Shown: positions 9,340-17,436 of the stretch, in pieces
How positions within the stretch are numbered: the first letter of the stretch is position 1
Layout: each line of letters opens with the position of its first letter
DNA from: DASQHW01 sp038209365
GTDB taxonomy: Bacteria; Actinomycetota; Acidimicrobiia; IMCC26256; PALSA-610
Assembly (NCBI GenBank): GCA_038209365.1
Contig: JBBQXS010000015.1
Coordinates: 1 to 64,000 of the forward strand
Direction: 5' to 3'
DNA: 64,000 nucleotides
Made by a program: the position numbers and the translations under genes
The notes under the pieces: model-generated
Database searches by the model: none
What the model saw: the letters and a program-made list of their open reading frames with translations, nothing else
Told to the model about the DNA's origin: nothing

Positions 9340-9948
9340 TCACGATTTTGCGCGTGCCGAAGTCTCGATCGTGACCGGCTGGTCGTCCGGGGGCTCGGCC
9401 GCGGGCCGTCGTGGCCGGCGCCTTGCCAGGCGCGACCCGGAGACCGCGTGGATCGCGATCGCGGCACCGATCGCGATGCATACGTCCCCGATGCTGAAGA
9501 CGTTGTGAAGCGGCCAAGCCTTGGGAATTGCGAAGATGTCACCGAGCACGAGCAATCGCGGATGGGCGAGGCCGCTCGAGTTCGCGAAGCCATTCGTGTG
9601 CGAGACCTCGCCCGCGATGCGGAGTGCGCTGTTCGAAGCGGGCATCACGCCGTTGTTGGCGACGATCGCGACGGCGTTGAGGAACGCCCCGATGGCAACC
9701 ATCCGTATCCCGGGTTGTCGGCGATTGGCCCAGAGGAATGCCCCGGCGAGGCCGTACGACGCGAGATGCAGGAATCGATGCAACAAATGGTCCCCGCCTG
9801 ACGCCACCGAGACGATCACGACCTGGATGGCGAGCGCGGCGAAGATGACCGGCGTCCATCGCAACCGCATGTCGGAGAGCCTCGAGAGCCTCCCTCCGGC
9901 CAGCGGCACGGTGATCAAGCTGAGCGCCACGACGGCGACGAGGAACAT
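9340..9948 (-). CDS. DUF5317 family membrane protein
   Basis: The 202-residue protein has an N-terminal membrane helix (MFLVAVVALSLITVPLAGG) and further hydrophobic segments (WTPVIFAALAIQVVIV, LASYGLAGAFLWANR and an Ile/Ala-rich helix near residue 165). A conserved NNGVMPAS and a LGDIFAIPKAWPLHNVFSIGD block are what I associate with DUF5317, an actinobacterial integral membrane family of unknown function. The last 35 residues are cytoplasmic and basic. The ATG at 9948 begins just before the first membrane helix; the nearest purine-rich site is about 13 bases upstream, so initiation is not certain. Confidence 0.75.
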   Translation of the reverse strand: MFLVAVVALSLITVPLAGGRLSRLSDMRLRWTPVIFAALAIQVVIVSVASGGDHLLHRFLHLASYGLAGAFLWANRRQPGIRMVAIGAFLNAVAIVANNGVMPASNSALRIAGEVSHTNGFANSSGLAHPRLLVLGDIFAIPKAWPLHNVFSIGDVCIAIGAAIAIHAVSGSRLARRRPRRPAAEPPDDQPVTIETSARAKS

Positions 9949-10119
9949 GGTCGGCGCCCATCTCCCTGGATTCGAGGCTGATCGTCGCAAGGGATATCGG
10001 CGGGTGTCGACCCCTCCTGATGTGACATTTGTCCTTCGGAGTACAGCCCAAGCCCTTTGCGCCCGAAACTCACCATACGGGGATTCGCCCCGTCTCAGCA
10101 GCGTGTGAAAGGACCGGTC

Positions 10120-10209
10120 GTGAAGATTCGCTTTGTCAGGTGGACCGTGGGCGTGTCGTCCCTCGTCATGCTCGTCGCGGTGACCGGCGCGGGCTACAAG
10201 TGGCACTGA
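10120..10209 (+). CDS. 29-residue single-helix membrane peptide
   Basis: A GTG start preceded by GAAAGGA seven bases upstream opens a 30-codon frame. The peptide has a basic N-terminus (MKIRFVRW), one hydrophobic helix (VGVSSLVMLVAVTGAG) and a short polar end, YKWH. The strong ribosome site, correct positive-inside topology and position after an inverted repeat (10077-10093) argue that it is translated. It is divergent from the DUF5317 gene, and a GC-rich region able to form hairpins follows it. I do not recognise a family. It could be a small membrane-bound regulator or simply a leader peptide. Confidence 0.5.
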   Translation: MKIRFVRWTVGVSSLVMLVAVTGAGYKWH

Positions 10210-10353
10210 AGGCAGACCGCGCGGTCGCCCCGGGCTTGACCCCTGGGGCCACGGCGCCCGCCGCCTGAGGCGGCCATCGGCCGGGCGAAGCTCGAGCTCG
10301 CGGGGGAGAAGCTCCCGGGCAAGCTGTCCGAGGCAACACGGCCGTACAGCTTC

Positions 10354-10376
10354 GTGGCCCCCTCAGCGGGGGCCAC
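10354..10376 (+). terminator. 9-bp GC-rich hairpin, terminator-like
   Basis: GTGGCCCCC, a 5-base loop and GGGGGCCAC form a perfect 9-bp stem. There is no U-run after it. It lies between the small membrane peptide gene (plus strand) and the end of the minus-strand membrane protein gene at 10403, so it could end transcription from either side. A shorter hairpin (GCCGCC-TGA-GGCGGC) lies at 10260-10274. Confidence 0.45.
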
Positions 10377-10402
10377 GACCATTCTGCGCCGAAGGCGTGG
10401 AG

Positions 10403-10987
10403 TCAGACGGACACGGGGATCCGCACATCGTCGAGCTCGCGCACCGCGTGCTTGATCTGACGCTCGTGCATCATGAAGCCGAGCACGAGGGCGCCCAACA
10501 CTGCGATCGCGCCGAGCAGGGCGGCGATGCCGACCCAGTAGGCGATCGCGCCGACGGTCGCCCAGCCCCAGACGTTGAGCAGCAGACCACGCAGCGTCTC
10601 ACCGCGGAACAGCGTCTGCACCTGGCCCTCGAGTGCCTTGTCGTCCGGGTTGGCCCGTGACTGCGCGCTGACCTCGGAGTACGTCTTGCCGCCGGCGATC
10701 TGCTTCAGGTGCACCTTGATGAATTGGTCGGCGTAGGCCTTGGCCTTCGGTCCGTTGTCGACCGTCTGGCCGGCGTACTTCTGCAGGCCGGGGAACTCCT
10801 TGGCGTCGAGCGCCGGGCCCTTCGGTGAGAAGGCGATCTTCTGCTCGGACAGCTGGTTGTGGACCATGTTGTTCGCGAAGTTCGATCCCCAGAGCAGGAG
10901 CCCGCCACCGACCGCGAGGACGAGGAACAGCATCGACCCGATGACCACGAGAGCGGGCACCGTCTTGAACCAGTTGGTGGCTCGCAT
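10403..10987 (-). CDS. Two-helix membrane protein of unknown function
   Basis: The 194-residue protein has two membrane segments: residues about 12-33 (PALVVIGSMLFLVLAVGGG) and about 150-180 (ATVGAIAYWVGIAALLGAIA). An outside domain of about 110 residues lies between them, rich in Lys, Gln and Ala, with QKYAGQTVDNGPKAKAYADQ. The C-terminal tail is basic and cytoplasmic. I know no named family. AAAGGGAG sits at ideal spacing before the ATG at 10987, which starts just before the first helix. It is divergent from the DevR-like regulator gene at 11275. The 287-bp gap between them carries DosR-box-like sites, so it may belong to that regulon. Confidence 0.75.
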   Translation of the reverse strand: MRATNWFKTVPALVVIGSMLFLVLAVGGGLLLWGSNFANNMVHNQLSEQKIAFSPKGPALDAKEFPGLQKYAGQTVDNGPKAKAYADQFIKVHLKQIAGGKTYSEVSAQSRANPDDKALEGQVQTLFRGETLRGLLLNVWGWATVGAIAYWVGIAALLGAIAVLGALVLGFMMHERQIKHAVRELDDVRIPVSV

Positions 10988-11087
10988 GTTGGCTCCCTTT
11001 GTGTTGTTCCGGTGCCGCGTCGCGCCGGATCGCTCAATGGTCGGTGCATCGCGTGCCGGGTGGCAGTGCCGATCCGCCCGATCTCGA

Positions 11088-11101
11088 AGGACCTCCGGCC
11101 C
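11088..11101 (+). promoter_or_regulatory. Weaker DosR/DevR-box-like site
   Basis: AGGACCTCCGGCCC shares the GGAC-N4-GGCCC skeleton with the better site 40 bp downstream. It lies in the gap between the divergent membrane protein and response regulator genes. On its own I would not call it; its value is as a possible second half of a paired operator. Confidence 0.25.
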
Positions 11102-11141
11102 GCCCCGCCCGACCTTTCGTCGGGACCTGCGGCGGCGGGCA

Positions 11142-11155
11142 GGGACTTTTGGCCC
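11142..11155 (+). promoter_or_regulatory. DosR/DevR-box-like site upstream of a DevR-like regulator
   Basis: GGGACTTTTGGCCC matches 12 of 14 positions of the mycobacterial DosR (DevR) binding core GGGACTWWAGTCCC. It is flanked by A and T, which extend the dyad to AGGG...CCCT. It is 119 bp upstream of the response regulator start and 154 bp upstream of the divergent membrane protein start, a plausible position to control either gene. The match was found by eye, and its in vivo use is inferred. Confidence 0.45.
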
Positions 11156-11274
11156 TGACTCGAGTCGCCCCGAGCAGTCACGATGAGGAAACGACGTGGG
11201 CGCCGAGGTCGTCGTCGTGCTCGTTATGGTGCCGTGACGCGGGTTGTAGCGCACCACCGAAGAGAGGGATGGCG

Positions 11275-11922
11275 ATGTCGATCCGAGTCTTCCTGGTCGA
11301 CGACCACGAGGTTGTACGGCGGGGCGTGCGCGACCTCCTCGAGCAGTTCGATGACATCGAGGTCGTCGGTGAGGCCGGTACGGCCGAAGAAGCGCTCTCC
11401 AGAATCCCGCCGACGCACCCGGATGTCGCCGTGATCGACATGCGACTCCCCGACGGCAACGGCGTGGAGGTCTGCCGGGACGTCCGCTCGAATGACGCGA
11501 GCGTCAACTGCCTCATCTTGACGTCGTTCGCCGACGACGAAGCGTTGTTCGATGCCATCATGGCGGGCGCCGCCGGCTACCTGCTGAAGCAGGTCAAGGG
11601 CACGGACTTCGTCGATGCGGTCCGCCGCGTTGCCGCCGGCCAGTCGCTGCTCGCACCGGAGGTGACCGCGCAGGTGCTCGAGCGATTGCGCAAGGGTCCC
11701 GAAGAGGACGAACGCCTGACTCGTCTGACCGACCAGGAGCGCAAGATCCTCGACTTGATCGCCGAGGGGCTCACCAATCGCCAGATCGCCGAGCGCATGT
11801 TCCTCGCCGAGAAGACCGTGAAGAACTACGTGTCGCACCTGCTCGCGAAGCTCGGTATGGAACGACGCACCGAGGCCGCGGTCTTCGCGACGCGCATGCA
11901 AGCCGACAAACCGCGGAACTAG
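11275..11922 (+). CDS. NarL/DevR-type response regulator
   Basis: The 215-residue protein has a receiver domain (VFLVDDHEVVRRGV at the start, phospho-acceptor Asp in DVAVIDMRLPDGNG, Thr in LILTSFADD, Lys in GYLLKQVKG). The C-terminal LuxR helix-turn-helix contains LTDQERKILDLIAEGLTNRQ and AEKTVKNYVSHLLAKLGM. The whole pattern resembles mycobacterial DevR/DosR. I prefer the ATG at 11275 to the one at 11269 because GAGAGGG lies six bases upstream of it. It is followed by a flavin split-barrel protein, a common companion of DevR-type regulators in actinobacteria. The DevS-type kinase at 16345-17385 is a candidate partner. Confidence 0.9.
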   Translation: MSIRVFLVDDHEVVRRGVRDLLEQFDDIEVVGEAGTAEEALSRIPPTHPDVAVIDMRLPDGNGVEVCRDVRSNDASVNCLILTSFADDEALFDAIMAGAAGYLLKQVKGTDFVDAVRRVAAGQSLLAPEVTAQVLERLRKGPEEDERLTRLTDQERKILDLIAEGLTNRQIAERMFLAEKTVKNYVSHLLAKLGMERRTEAAVFATRMQADKPRN

Positions 11923-11941
11923 GAACTCCCCCAGCTCCCGC

Positions 11942-12433
11942 GTGGTGGAGATGTGGGCCGATCCGGAGCGCGGAGAAGGCCGTTCGACTCTCGCCGGCGG
12001 CGCGCGTGACGTCGATGATCATGAGGTGCTGATCGACGAAGGTCTGGAGCTCCTCACCGAAGAGGAGTGTGTCGACCTCTTGGAACCGGGCGGGGTCGGG
12101 CGGATCGGCGTCACGATCGCCGGGCTCCCCGTGATCTTGCCGGTCAACTACGCGTTCGTGGACGGGGAAGTCCTGTTCCGCACCGGCGAGGGGACGAAGC
12201 TGAGCGCCGCGACGCAGCGGGCGGTCGTCGCGTTCGAAGTCGACGCGTATGACGTTGACTCGGATTCGGGGTGGTCGGTGCTCGTCATCGGCCGTTCGTC
12301 GGTGGTGACGGACCCGATGGAGCTCACTCGCCTCGATGGCTACGAGATCACATCGTGGGCAGACGGGACCCGGAACAACTACGTGCGGTTGCAGCCGGAG
12401 CTGCTCACCGGCCGTCGCATCGCGCGGTGTTGA
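11942..12433 (+). CDS. Pyridoxamine 5'-phosphate oxidase-like flavin/F420-binding protein
   Basis: The 163-residue protein contains a split-barrel domain. LTEEECVDLLEPGGVGRIGV, then PVNYAFVDGEVLFRTGEGTK and SGWSVLVIGRSSVV, are typical of actinobacterial PPOX-family proteins that bind FMN or F420. No catalytic role is assigned. It follows the DevR-like regulator by 19 bp on the same strand and is probably in its operon. In mycobacteria such small split-barrel proteins are often part of the DosR regulon. The first 28 residues look non-conserved, so a GTG at 12026 (before LIDEGLELL) is an alternative start. Confidence 0.8.
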   Translation: MVEMWADPERGEGRSTLAGGARDVDDHEVLIDEGLELLTEEECVDLLEPGGVGRIGVTIAGLPVILPVNYAFVDGEVLFRTGEGTKLSAATQRAVVAFEVDAYDVDSDSGWSVLVIGRSSVVTDPMELTRLDGYEITSWADGTRNNYVRLQPELLTGRRIARC

Positions 12434-12450
12434 TCGTTCGCGCGCACCGC

Positions 12451-13191
12451 TCAGGTGCAGAGCGCACTCGAGAACTCCTGGTGCCCGCGATGTAGCTGAC
12501 ATCGCTGGGACCACGATGCCGACAAGAGTCGCCATGTTCCGTCGTTGCGACCTGCGAACGACAGGTCGTAGCGGACCTGGGCCACGGAGTCGTCGGCGAG
12601 CAAGACGAACACGACGACCTGCTGGGTGCCGTCCGCGCGCGGGTGCTCCTCGACGCTGACCGCATTCGGGGGTTCGGTCGGAGGCGGATCGAGCTGTGTG
12701 AACGTCACCGCGAGCGCCTTCGGGTCGCGGGCCACGGACGAATGCGCGTCCAGATAGGCGTTGAATTCGGCGACCGGCACCGTCCCGTCGGGCAGCTGCT
12801 GCGGATGCGCGGTCCACGGTGGGAACACGGGTGGAGTTGTCGGCGTGGACGTGATCGTCGTCGGAGTTGTCGTCTGCGTTGTCGTCGAGGTCGGGCCAGT
12901 CGTCGATGACGCGACCGTGCGAGCTGTACTCGTCACGCTCGTGAGGGGTCCACCAGATTCTCCCGGATCGTCGGAACGCGAGACCAGAACGACGGTGATG
13001 ACTCCGACGACGAGCGCGATCAAGGCCGCCGAGACGAGCGCATATCTCCACGTGCCGCCCGCCGGCGCGCGCCGGACGTTGAGCTCGGCGACCTGCGCCA
13101 ACGGATCGAAGGCCCCGGTAGGTTCGGGAACCTGCGCGGCTTTCGCGCGCAGGGTTTCGGCAAGCCGTCGATGCAGCTCTTCGTCGGTCAT
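12451..13191 (-). CDS. Single-pass membrane protein paired with an ECF sigma factor (putative anti-sigma factor)
   Basis: The 246-residue protein has a cytoplasmic N-terminus (MTDEELHRRLAETLRAKAAQ), one membrane helix at about residues 50-70 (YALVSAALIALVVGVITVV), a Thr/Ser/Pro-rich outside linker and a C-terminal outside domain. Its ATG overlaps the stop of the sigma factor gene as ATGA, implying translational coupling. The topology fits a membrane-bound anti-sigma factor. The zinc-binding HxxxCxxC motif of the ZAS class is absent, so the assignment rests on context and topology. Confidence 0.7.
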   Translation of the reverse strand: MTDEELHRRLAETLRAKAAQVPEPTGAFDPLAQVAELNVRRAPAGGTWRYALVSAALIALVVGVITVVLVSRSDDPGESGGPLTSVTSTARTVASSTTGPTSTTTQTTTPTTITSTPTTPPVFPPWTAHPQQLPDGTVPVAEFNAYLDAHSSVARDPKALAVTFTQLDPPPTEPPNAVSVEEHPRADGTQQVVVFVLLADDSVAQVRYDLSFAGRNDGTWRLLSASWSQRCQLHRGHQEFSSALCT

Positions 13192-13661
13192 CGGTGCAAC
13201 TCCCTGCGCAGATCGGCAAGTCCACGGTGCAGGCGTGTCCGGACGGTCGCGTCGCGCCAGCCAAGAGCGTCTGCGATCTCTGACGGCGCCATGTCGTTGT
13301 AGAACCGCAAGACGAGCACCGCACGGCGCTCCGGACGCAGGTGGGCGAGGCGCTCCCACATTTCGTCGATCTCAGGCTCTTGTGTGGCAGGAGGCTCGAA
13401 CGACGACGCGAGCCGATCTGCTTCCATCGCGGCCCGCGTCCGCGACTGTAGGCACAACCGCACGACGCTGGTACGGAGGTAGCCCCCTGGGTTGTCGATC
13501 GTGGCGAAGTGCCGGTACATGCGCGCGAAGGCCTCCTGTACGAGCTCCTCGGCAACCGCGTGCGACCCGACGATGAGGTACGCCGTCCGGAGCATGTCGG
13601 CGCGCGATTGGCGGAAGACGTCTTCAAACGACCGCACCGGTTGCTCCACGAGTATCCCCAC
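13188..13661 (-). CDS. ECF (sigma-70 family) RNA polymerase sigma factor
   Basis: The 157-residue protein has sigma region 2 (ADMLRTAYLIVGSHAVAEEL to ARMYRHFATIDNPGGYLRT) and region 4 (LRPERRAVLVLRFYNDMAPS, with a recognition helix near WRDATVRTRLHRGL). There is no sigma-1 or sigma-3 region, typical of ECF factors. A GTG at 13661 has AGAAGAG upstream; a second GTG at 13649 is also possible. It is followed with a 4-bp overlap by a single-pass membrane protein gene, likely its regulator. A GGAAC element 31 bp upstream of the start could be an autoregulatory ECF promoter. Confidence 0.88.
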   Translation of the reverse strand: MGILVEQPVRSFEDVFRQSRADMLRTAYLIVGSHAVAEELVQEAFARMYRHFATIDNPGGYLRTSVVRLCLQSRTRAAMEADRLASSFEPPATQEPEIDEMWERLAHLRPERRAVLVLRFYNDMAPSEIADALGWRDATVRTRLHRGLADLRRELHR

Positions 13662-13691
13662 ATCTCTTCTGATCAGCGGGCGATGGTCCGC

Positions 13692-13696
13692 GTTCC
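13692..13696 (-). promoter_or_regulatory. Possible ECF -35 element (GGAAC)
   Basis: Reading the minus strand toward the sigma gene, GGAAC occurs 31 bp before the GTG start, with a possible weak -10 (TGATC) after a 16-base spacer. Many ECF factors transcribe their own gene from a GGAAC-type -35. The -10 match is poor, so this is a suggestion only. Confidence 0.25.
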
Positions 13697-13755
13697 CAAC
13701 GCTACGAAAAAATGTGGAAGGCGAGTCAGAACGACGCCGAACTCGGTCCCGCGCG

Positions 13756-16194
13756 TCAGGCGGTGGCGTCTCCACCGCGTTCGGATGCGTTGTTGCGCGA
13801 AAGGGCGAGCTGTACCTCGTCCAGGAGCTGTTGTTGCGTGAACGGCTTCTGCAGCAGCTTGACGCCGTCGTCGATCAGGCGACGGGTGCCAAAGGCTTCC
13901 TCGCTGTAGCCGGACATGTAGAGCACCGCCCGATCCGGGCGCTGCTCGAGGATGAGATCCGTGACCTCGTGTCCGGGCATCTTCGGCATGATCGAGTCGG
14001 TGAGGAGAAGCTGGAAGTCGTGGTCGGTGGCGACGCCGACTGCCTGCTCGTACGTGGCTGCGGTCAACACGTGGTATCCGTTGTGTTGCAAGATGCGTGA
14101 GGTGAGCTCGAGCATGGCGGGCTCGTCCTCGACCACCAGGATCGTTTCGCCGTGTCCGTGGCTCGTGCGCGCCGGATCCGGTGCATGCGAAGGCTTGGCT
14201 GCATCGGCGTCGGCACGGAGGTCGACGCGGAAGGTGGTCCCGATGCCCTCTGTCGAGGAGACCCTCACGTCGCCGCCTGCCTCATGGACGATGCCGTAGA
14301 CCGTGGCGAGCCCCAGGCCGGTGCCTTCACCCTTGGCCTTGGTCGTGAAGAAGGGCTCGAAGATGTGGGAAGCGACGTCTGCGCTCATTCCGGTGCCGGT
14401 GTCGCTGACCGTCAATGTGGCGTAGCGACCGGGCTCGACATCGGGGTGCATCCGGGCGTAGCCGACGTCGAGGTCCGTCGTGGTGGTCTCGATGGTCAAG
14501 GTGCCACCGGTCGGCATCGCGTCTCTCGCGTTGACGACCAGGTTGACGAGGACCTGCTCGATCTGACCGCGGTCGGCGTGAATGGTCGGCAGGTCGCGTT
14601 CGGACCGGACAACGAGATCGAGGTGCTCGCCGAGACTCCGCGAGAGCAGGTTCTCCATGCCGGCGACCACCGCGTTGAGCTCGATCGGCTCGAGTTGGAT
14701 CTCCTCTCGGCGGGCGAAGATCAGCAGCTGCTTGGTGAGACGCGCCGCTCGTTCTGCAGCGGACTGGATCTCGGTGGCGTCGGCACGAACCTCGGGCATG
14801 TCCTCGGTCTGCTCGATGACGAACGCGGCGTAATTCATGATGACGCCCAGGAGGTTGTTGAAGTCGTGCGCGATTCCGCCGGCGAGCTGCCCGACGCTCT
14901 CCAGGCGTTCGGACTGATGAAGCCTGCCTTCGAGCTCTCTGCGCTCGGCTTCGGCGCGGTTGTGTTCACTCATGTCGCGAGCCACGGTGGAGGCGCCGAT
15001 GATCGTGCCGGCGGCGTCCCGGATCGGTGACACGGTCATGGCGACTTCCAGCACGGTTCCGTCCTTGCAGACTCTGAGCGTCTCGTAGTGCTCGACCCGC
15101 GAGCCGTGCGCGACCCGTTCCAGAATGACGGCGATGTCCCCGGTTCGGTCGGGTGGGACAAGGAGCGAGAGGGGCCGTCCCACGATCTCGTCCGCGGAGT
15201 AGCCGTACATCTGCGCGGCGCCCGCATTCCACGAGGTGATCACGCCGTCCAGGGTCTTGCCGATGATCGCGTCCGCGGACGACTCGACGATTGCAGCCAG
15301 CATCGACGCGCCGACCAGCTCCCGGTCCCGGGTCTCCAACAGGCGCGCGGTCGCCGACCGGCGCGCCTCGTCGAGCGCGGAGACGGAACGAGCGGTGACG
15401 AACACGAGCACGGCGAACACGGCCATGTTGGAGACCGCGAAGATCGCCAGCCCGAGCTGCGTGCCGAAGAGCCCGGCGCGCTCGCCCGGCCAACGGACCC
15501 AAGCAAGGGCCAGCGGGATCAGGATGGCGGCAGGAAGCAGTCGGCGGGCGAGGTGCCCTCCTGCGTCTCCGGCTGACACCGTCGCCATGAGCCCCACCCG
15601 CGGGCGCAAGAACAACACGCCGATGCTCAATATGACGAACAGCAAGCAGGTATGAATCGCCATGAGGGCGTCGCTGAGGCCGTACAGCTGCGGAACGGTG
15701 TAGAGGTATCCGGCGAGCGAGACCACGGCCAGTCCGAGTGCACCTGCGGCGAGCACTTGGGATGCGGTCTCGCTACGCCGCGACGCTCGACCCCCGAGCT
15801 CGAGCGACGCAGCAATGGCCAGAAACGCGAGTGCGGTCGTCGTCGCCATCCGACCGGGGACGGCGGTCCCCACCGGATTCGTCACGTCGCGGTGGAGCAG
15901 CTCATCGACGTGCAGATTCACGGCAAGGACGTATTCCACGAGGGTGCTGATCACTATTGCGCTTGCGAAGGCGATCAGGCCGGTCCTCTGCCTGCGCCAT
16001 CGCGGCCGATCCGTCGCGCACAACGCGAGACCCAGCAAGACGAACAGGACGGCGGTGTTCGGCTTCATCGACGGCCACGTCGGAAGCACGCTTCGCAGCA
16101 CACCGATGTCGAGAAACCAGCCACAGAGGACGGCGATCCCGACTGCGATCACCGCGGTGCCCGTCGCCGTGCCCCACCGTTGCGTTGATGTCAC
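13756..16194 (-). CDS. Membrane-bound PAS hybrid histidine kinase (HisKA-HATPase-REC)
   Basis: The 812-residue protein has an N-terminal membrane region with about seven or eight helices (residues 10-270), then a PAS domain (about 295-410, SSADAIIGKTLDGVITSWNA). The HisKA helix has the phospho-accepting His near 443 (QLAGGIAHDFNNLL). The HATPase has VNLVVNARDAM and GEGTGLGLATVYGI, and a C-terminal receiver carries Asp near 733 (LLLTDSIMPKMPG). All catalytic motifs are intact. I chose the GTG at 16194 because AGGGG lies five bases upstream. It is a close paralogue in layout and motif wording to the soluble hybrid kinase at 21750. The ligand of the membrane sensor is unknown. Confidence 0.9.
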   Translation of the reverse strand: MTSTQRWGTATGTAVIAVGIAVLCGWFLDIGVLRSVLPTWPSMKPNTAVLFVLLGLALCATDRPRWRRQRTGLIAFASAIVISTLVEYVLAVNLHVDELLHRDVTNPVGTAVPGRMATTTALAFLAIAASLELGGRASRRSETASQVLAAGALGLAVVSLAGYLYTVPQLYGLSDALMAIHTCLLFVILSIGVLFLRPRVGLMATVSAGDAGGHLARRLLPAAILIPLALAWVRWPGERAGLFGTQLGLAIFAVSNMAVFAVLVFVTARSVSALDEARRSATARLLETRDRELVGASMLAAIVESSADAIIGKTLDGVITSWNAGAAQMYGYSADEIVGRPLSLLVPPDRTGDIAVILERVAHGSRVEHYETLRVCKDGTVLEVAMTVSPIRDAAGTIIGASTVARDMSEHNRAEAERRELEGRLHQSERLESVGQLAGGIAHDFNNLLGVIMNYAAFVIEQTEDMPEVRADATEIQSAAERAARLTKQLLIFARREEIQLEPIELNAVVAGMENLLSRSLGEHLDLVVRSERDLPTIHADRGQIEQVLVNLVVNARDAMPTGGTLTIETTTTDLDVGYARMHPDVEPGRYATLTVSDTGTGMSADVASHIFEPFFTTKAKGEGTGLGLATVYGIVHEAGGDVRVSSTEGIGTTFRVDLRADADAAKPSHAPDPARTSHGHGETILVVEDEPAMLELTSRILQHNGYHVLTAATYEQAVGVATDHDFQLLLTDSIMPKMPGHEVTDLILEQRPDRAVLYMSGYSEEAFGTRRLIDDGVKLLQKPFTQQQLLDEVQLALSRNNASERGGDATA

Positions 16195-16344
16195 CTGTGC
16201 CCCTGACTCTTGTCGCAGAGCCGGGATGGTTGCCACCGCCAACGACTCGCCGAAGAGCCTGAATCTCCGATCCCTACGCGGTCATCGGCCGAACCTCTCG
16301 GGAACTGAGCCCGCCGTGCAGTTGTGCACCAAGATCGGCAGGTG

Positions 16345-17385
16345 TCAGGCGAGCGGCTTCAGCGGCGCGTGCCACTCGATCACGGTGCCACAGCGGTCGC
16401 CCGGGCGTATCTCGCAGCGCCCACCGAGTGTCAGCGCCCGTTCGGTCATGTTCCCCAGGCCTTGTCCACCGTGCGAGCCGCCGGCGAGGACACCGACGCC
16501 GTCATCGACGACGCGAAGGATCAGCTCGTCCGCGGTGAGGCGGACCGAGATCGTCACATGGGTCGCCGACGCGTGCTTCACCACGTTTGACAGCGCCTCG
16601 CGTAGCGTCGGCACGAGTTGCTGGCGCACCTTCTCCGGAGTCACGGAGTCGACCGGGCCGTCGAAGAGCACGTGTGGCTCGAAACCCAGCGCGCGGCCAG
16701 ATTCGCGAGCAGTTCCGAGGACGTCGTCCCGCAATCCGGCCGTCGGCATACGGCGCGCGTGCAGACTGAAGATCGATGTTCGGATGTCACGAATGGTGCC
16801 ATCGATCTCGTCGATTGCGGTATCGAGGCGCTCGATGGTCTTGGGCTCCGAGATCCCGCCGATCGCGCCCTGAAGTGACAGACCTACCGCGAACAGCCGC
16901 TGGATCACGGTGTCGTGCAGGTCACGTGCGATCCGTTCGCGGTCATCGACGAGTGCGAGTTGTTCGTGCGCGCGCATGAGCTCGTCGGCAATCGTGCGAC
17001 GTTCGGTGACGTCGCGAACGATCGCGATGACAAAGGTGCGCGTCCCCGACCGTACGGGACTCAGGGCGATCTCGAGCGGGAACTCCTCGCCCGATCGGCG
17101 GCGGCCGCGCAGGTCGAGCCCCGAGCCCATCGCGCGCGTGCGCGGGTGGCTCGTGTAGCCCTCACGGTGGGCGACGTGTCCGCGCCGCAGCGGCTCTGAA
17201 AGGAGGATCTCCACCGGCCGGCCGACGAGCTCGTCCACGGGATACCCGAAGAGCTGCGCCGCCATCGGATTCGCGAACTCGATGGTGCCTTTGTCGTCGA
17301 CGACCACCATGCCGTCGGGGGCCGCCTCGATCACGCTGATCAGCAGCTCATCGGTCAGCTCGTGGTGTCCCGCTACATGGTCCAC
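16345..17385 (-). CDS. PAS-containing NarL-type (HisKA_3) histidine kinase, DevS-like catalytic core
   Basis: The 346-residue soluble protein has a PAS domain (residues about 15-128), a HisKA_3 dimerisation domain with His157 in RIARDLHDTVIQRLF, and a HATPase with LREALSNVVKHA and GGQGLGNMTERA. This core is the one that pairs with NarL/DevR-type regulators, two of which are in the window (11275 and 20860). DevS/DosS carries heme GAF domains; this protein has PAS instead, so its signal is different or unknown. A GTG start at 17385 is used; the ribosome site is weak. A 35-codon frame with a strong ribosome site sits 51 bp upstream on the same strand. Confidence 0.88.
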   Translation of the reverse strand: MDHVAGHHELTDELLISVIEAAPDGMVVVDDKGTIEFANPMAAQLFGYPVDELVGRPVEILLSEPLRRGHVAHREGYTSHPRTRAMGSGLDLRGRRRSGEEFPLEIALSPVRSGTRTFVIAIVRDVTERRTIADELMRAHEQLALVDDRERIARDLHDTVIQRLFAVGLSLQGAIGGISEPKTIERLDTAIDEIDGTIRDIRTSIFSLHARRMPTAGLRDDVLGTARESGRALGFEPHVLFDGPVDSVTPEKVRQQLVPTLREALSNVVKHASATHVTISVRLTADELILRVVDDGVGVLAGGSHGGQGLGNMTERALTLGGRCEIRPGDRCGTVIEWHAPLKPLA

Positions 17386-17436
17386 AGCTTCGTCAAGCTA
17401 CTCGCCGCTCGCGGCGGCGACGGCCGCCGAGACGCC

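Noticed and set aside
9990..10095. Minus strand CGCAAAG segment upstream of the DUF5317 gene as a c-di-GMP (GEMM-type) riboswitch
   Set aside because: Only the short CGCAAAG word resembles the consensus. The expected paired helices and the closing GGGUUACC-like element were not found. A covariance-model scan would decide.
12451..12760. Thr-rich region encoded by repetitive DNA in the putative anti-sigma gene as a separate repeat element
   Set aside because: The repetition is irregular and explained by a Thr/Pro/Ser linker in the protein.
11771..13663. A long minus-strand open frame of about 630 codons across the regulator, split-barrel and sigma genes
   Set aside because: It is antisense to clearly recognised genes, has a very Arg/Ser-rich composition and no family features: a GC-skew shadow.
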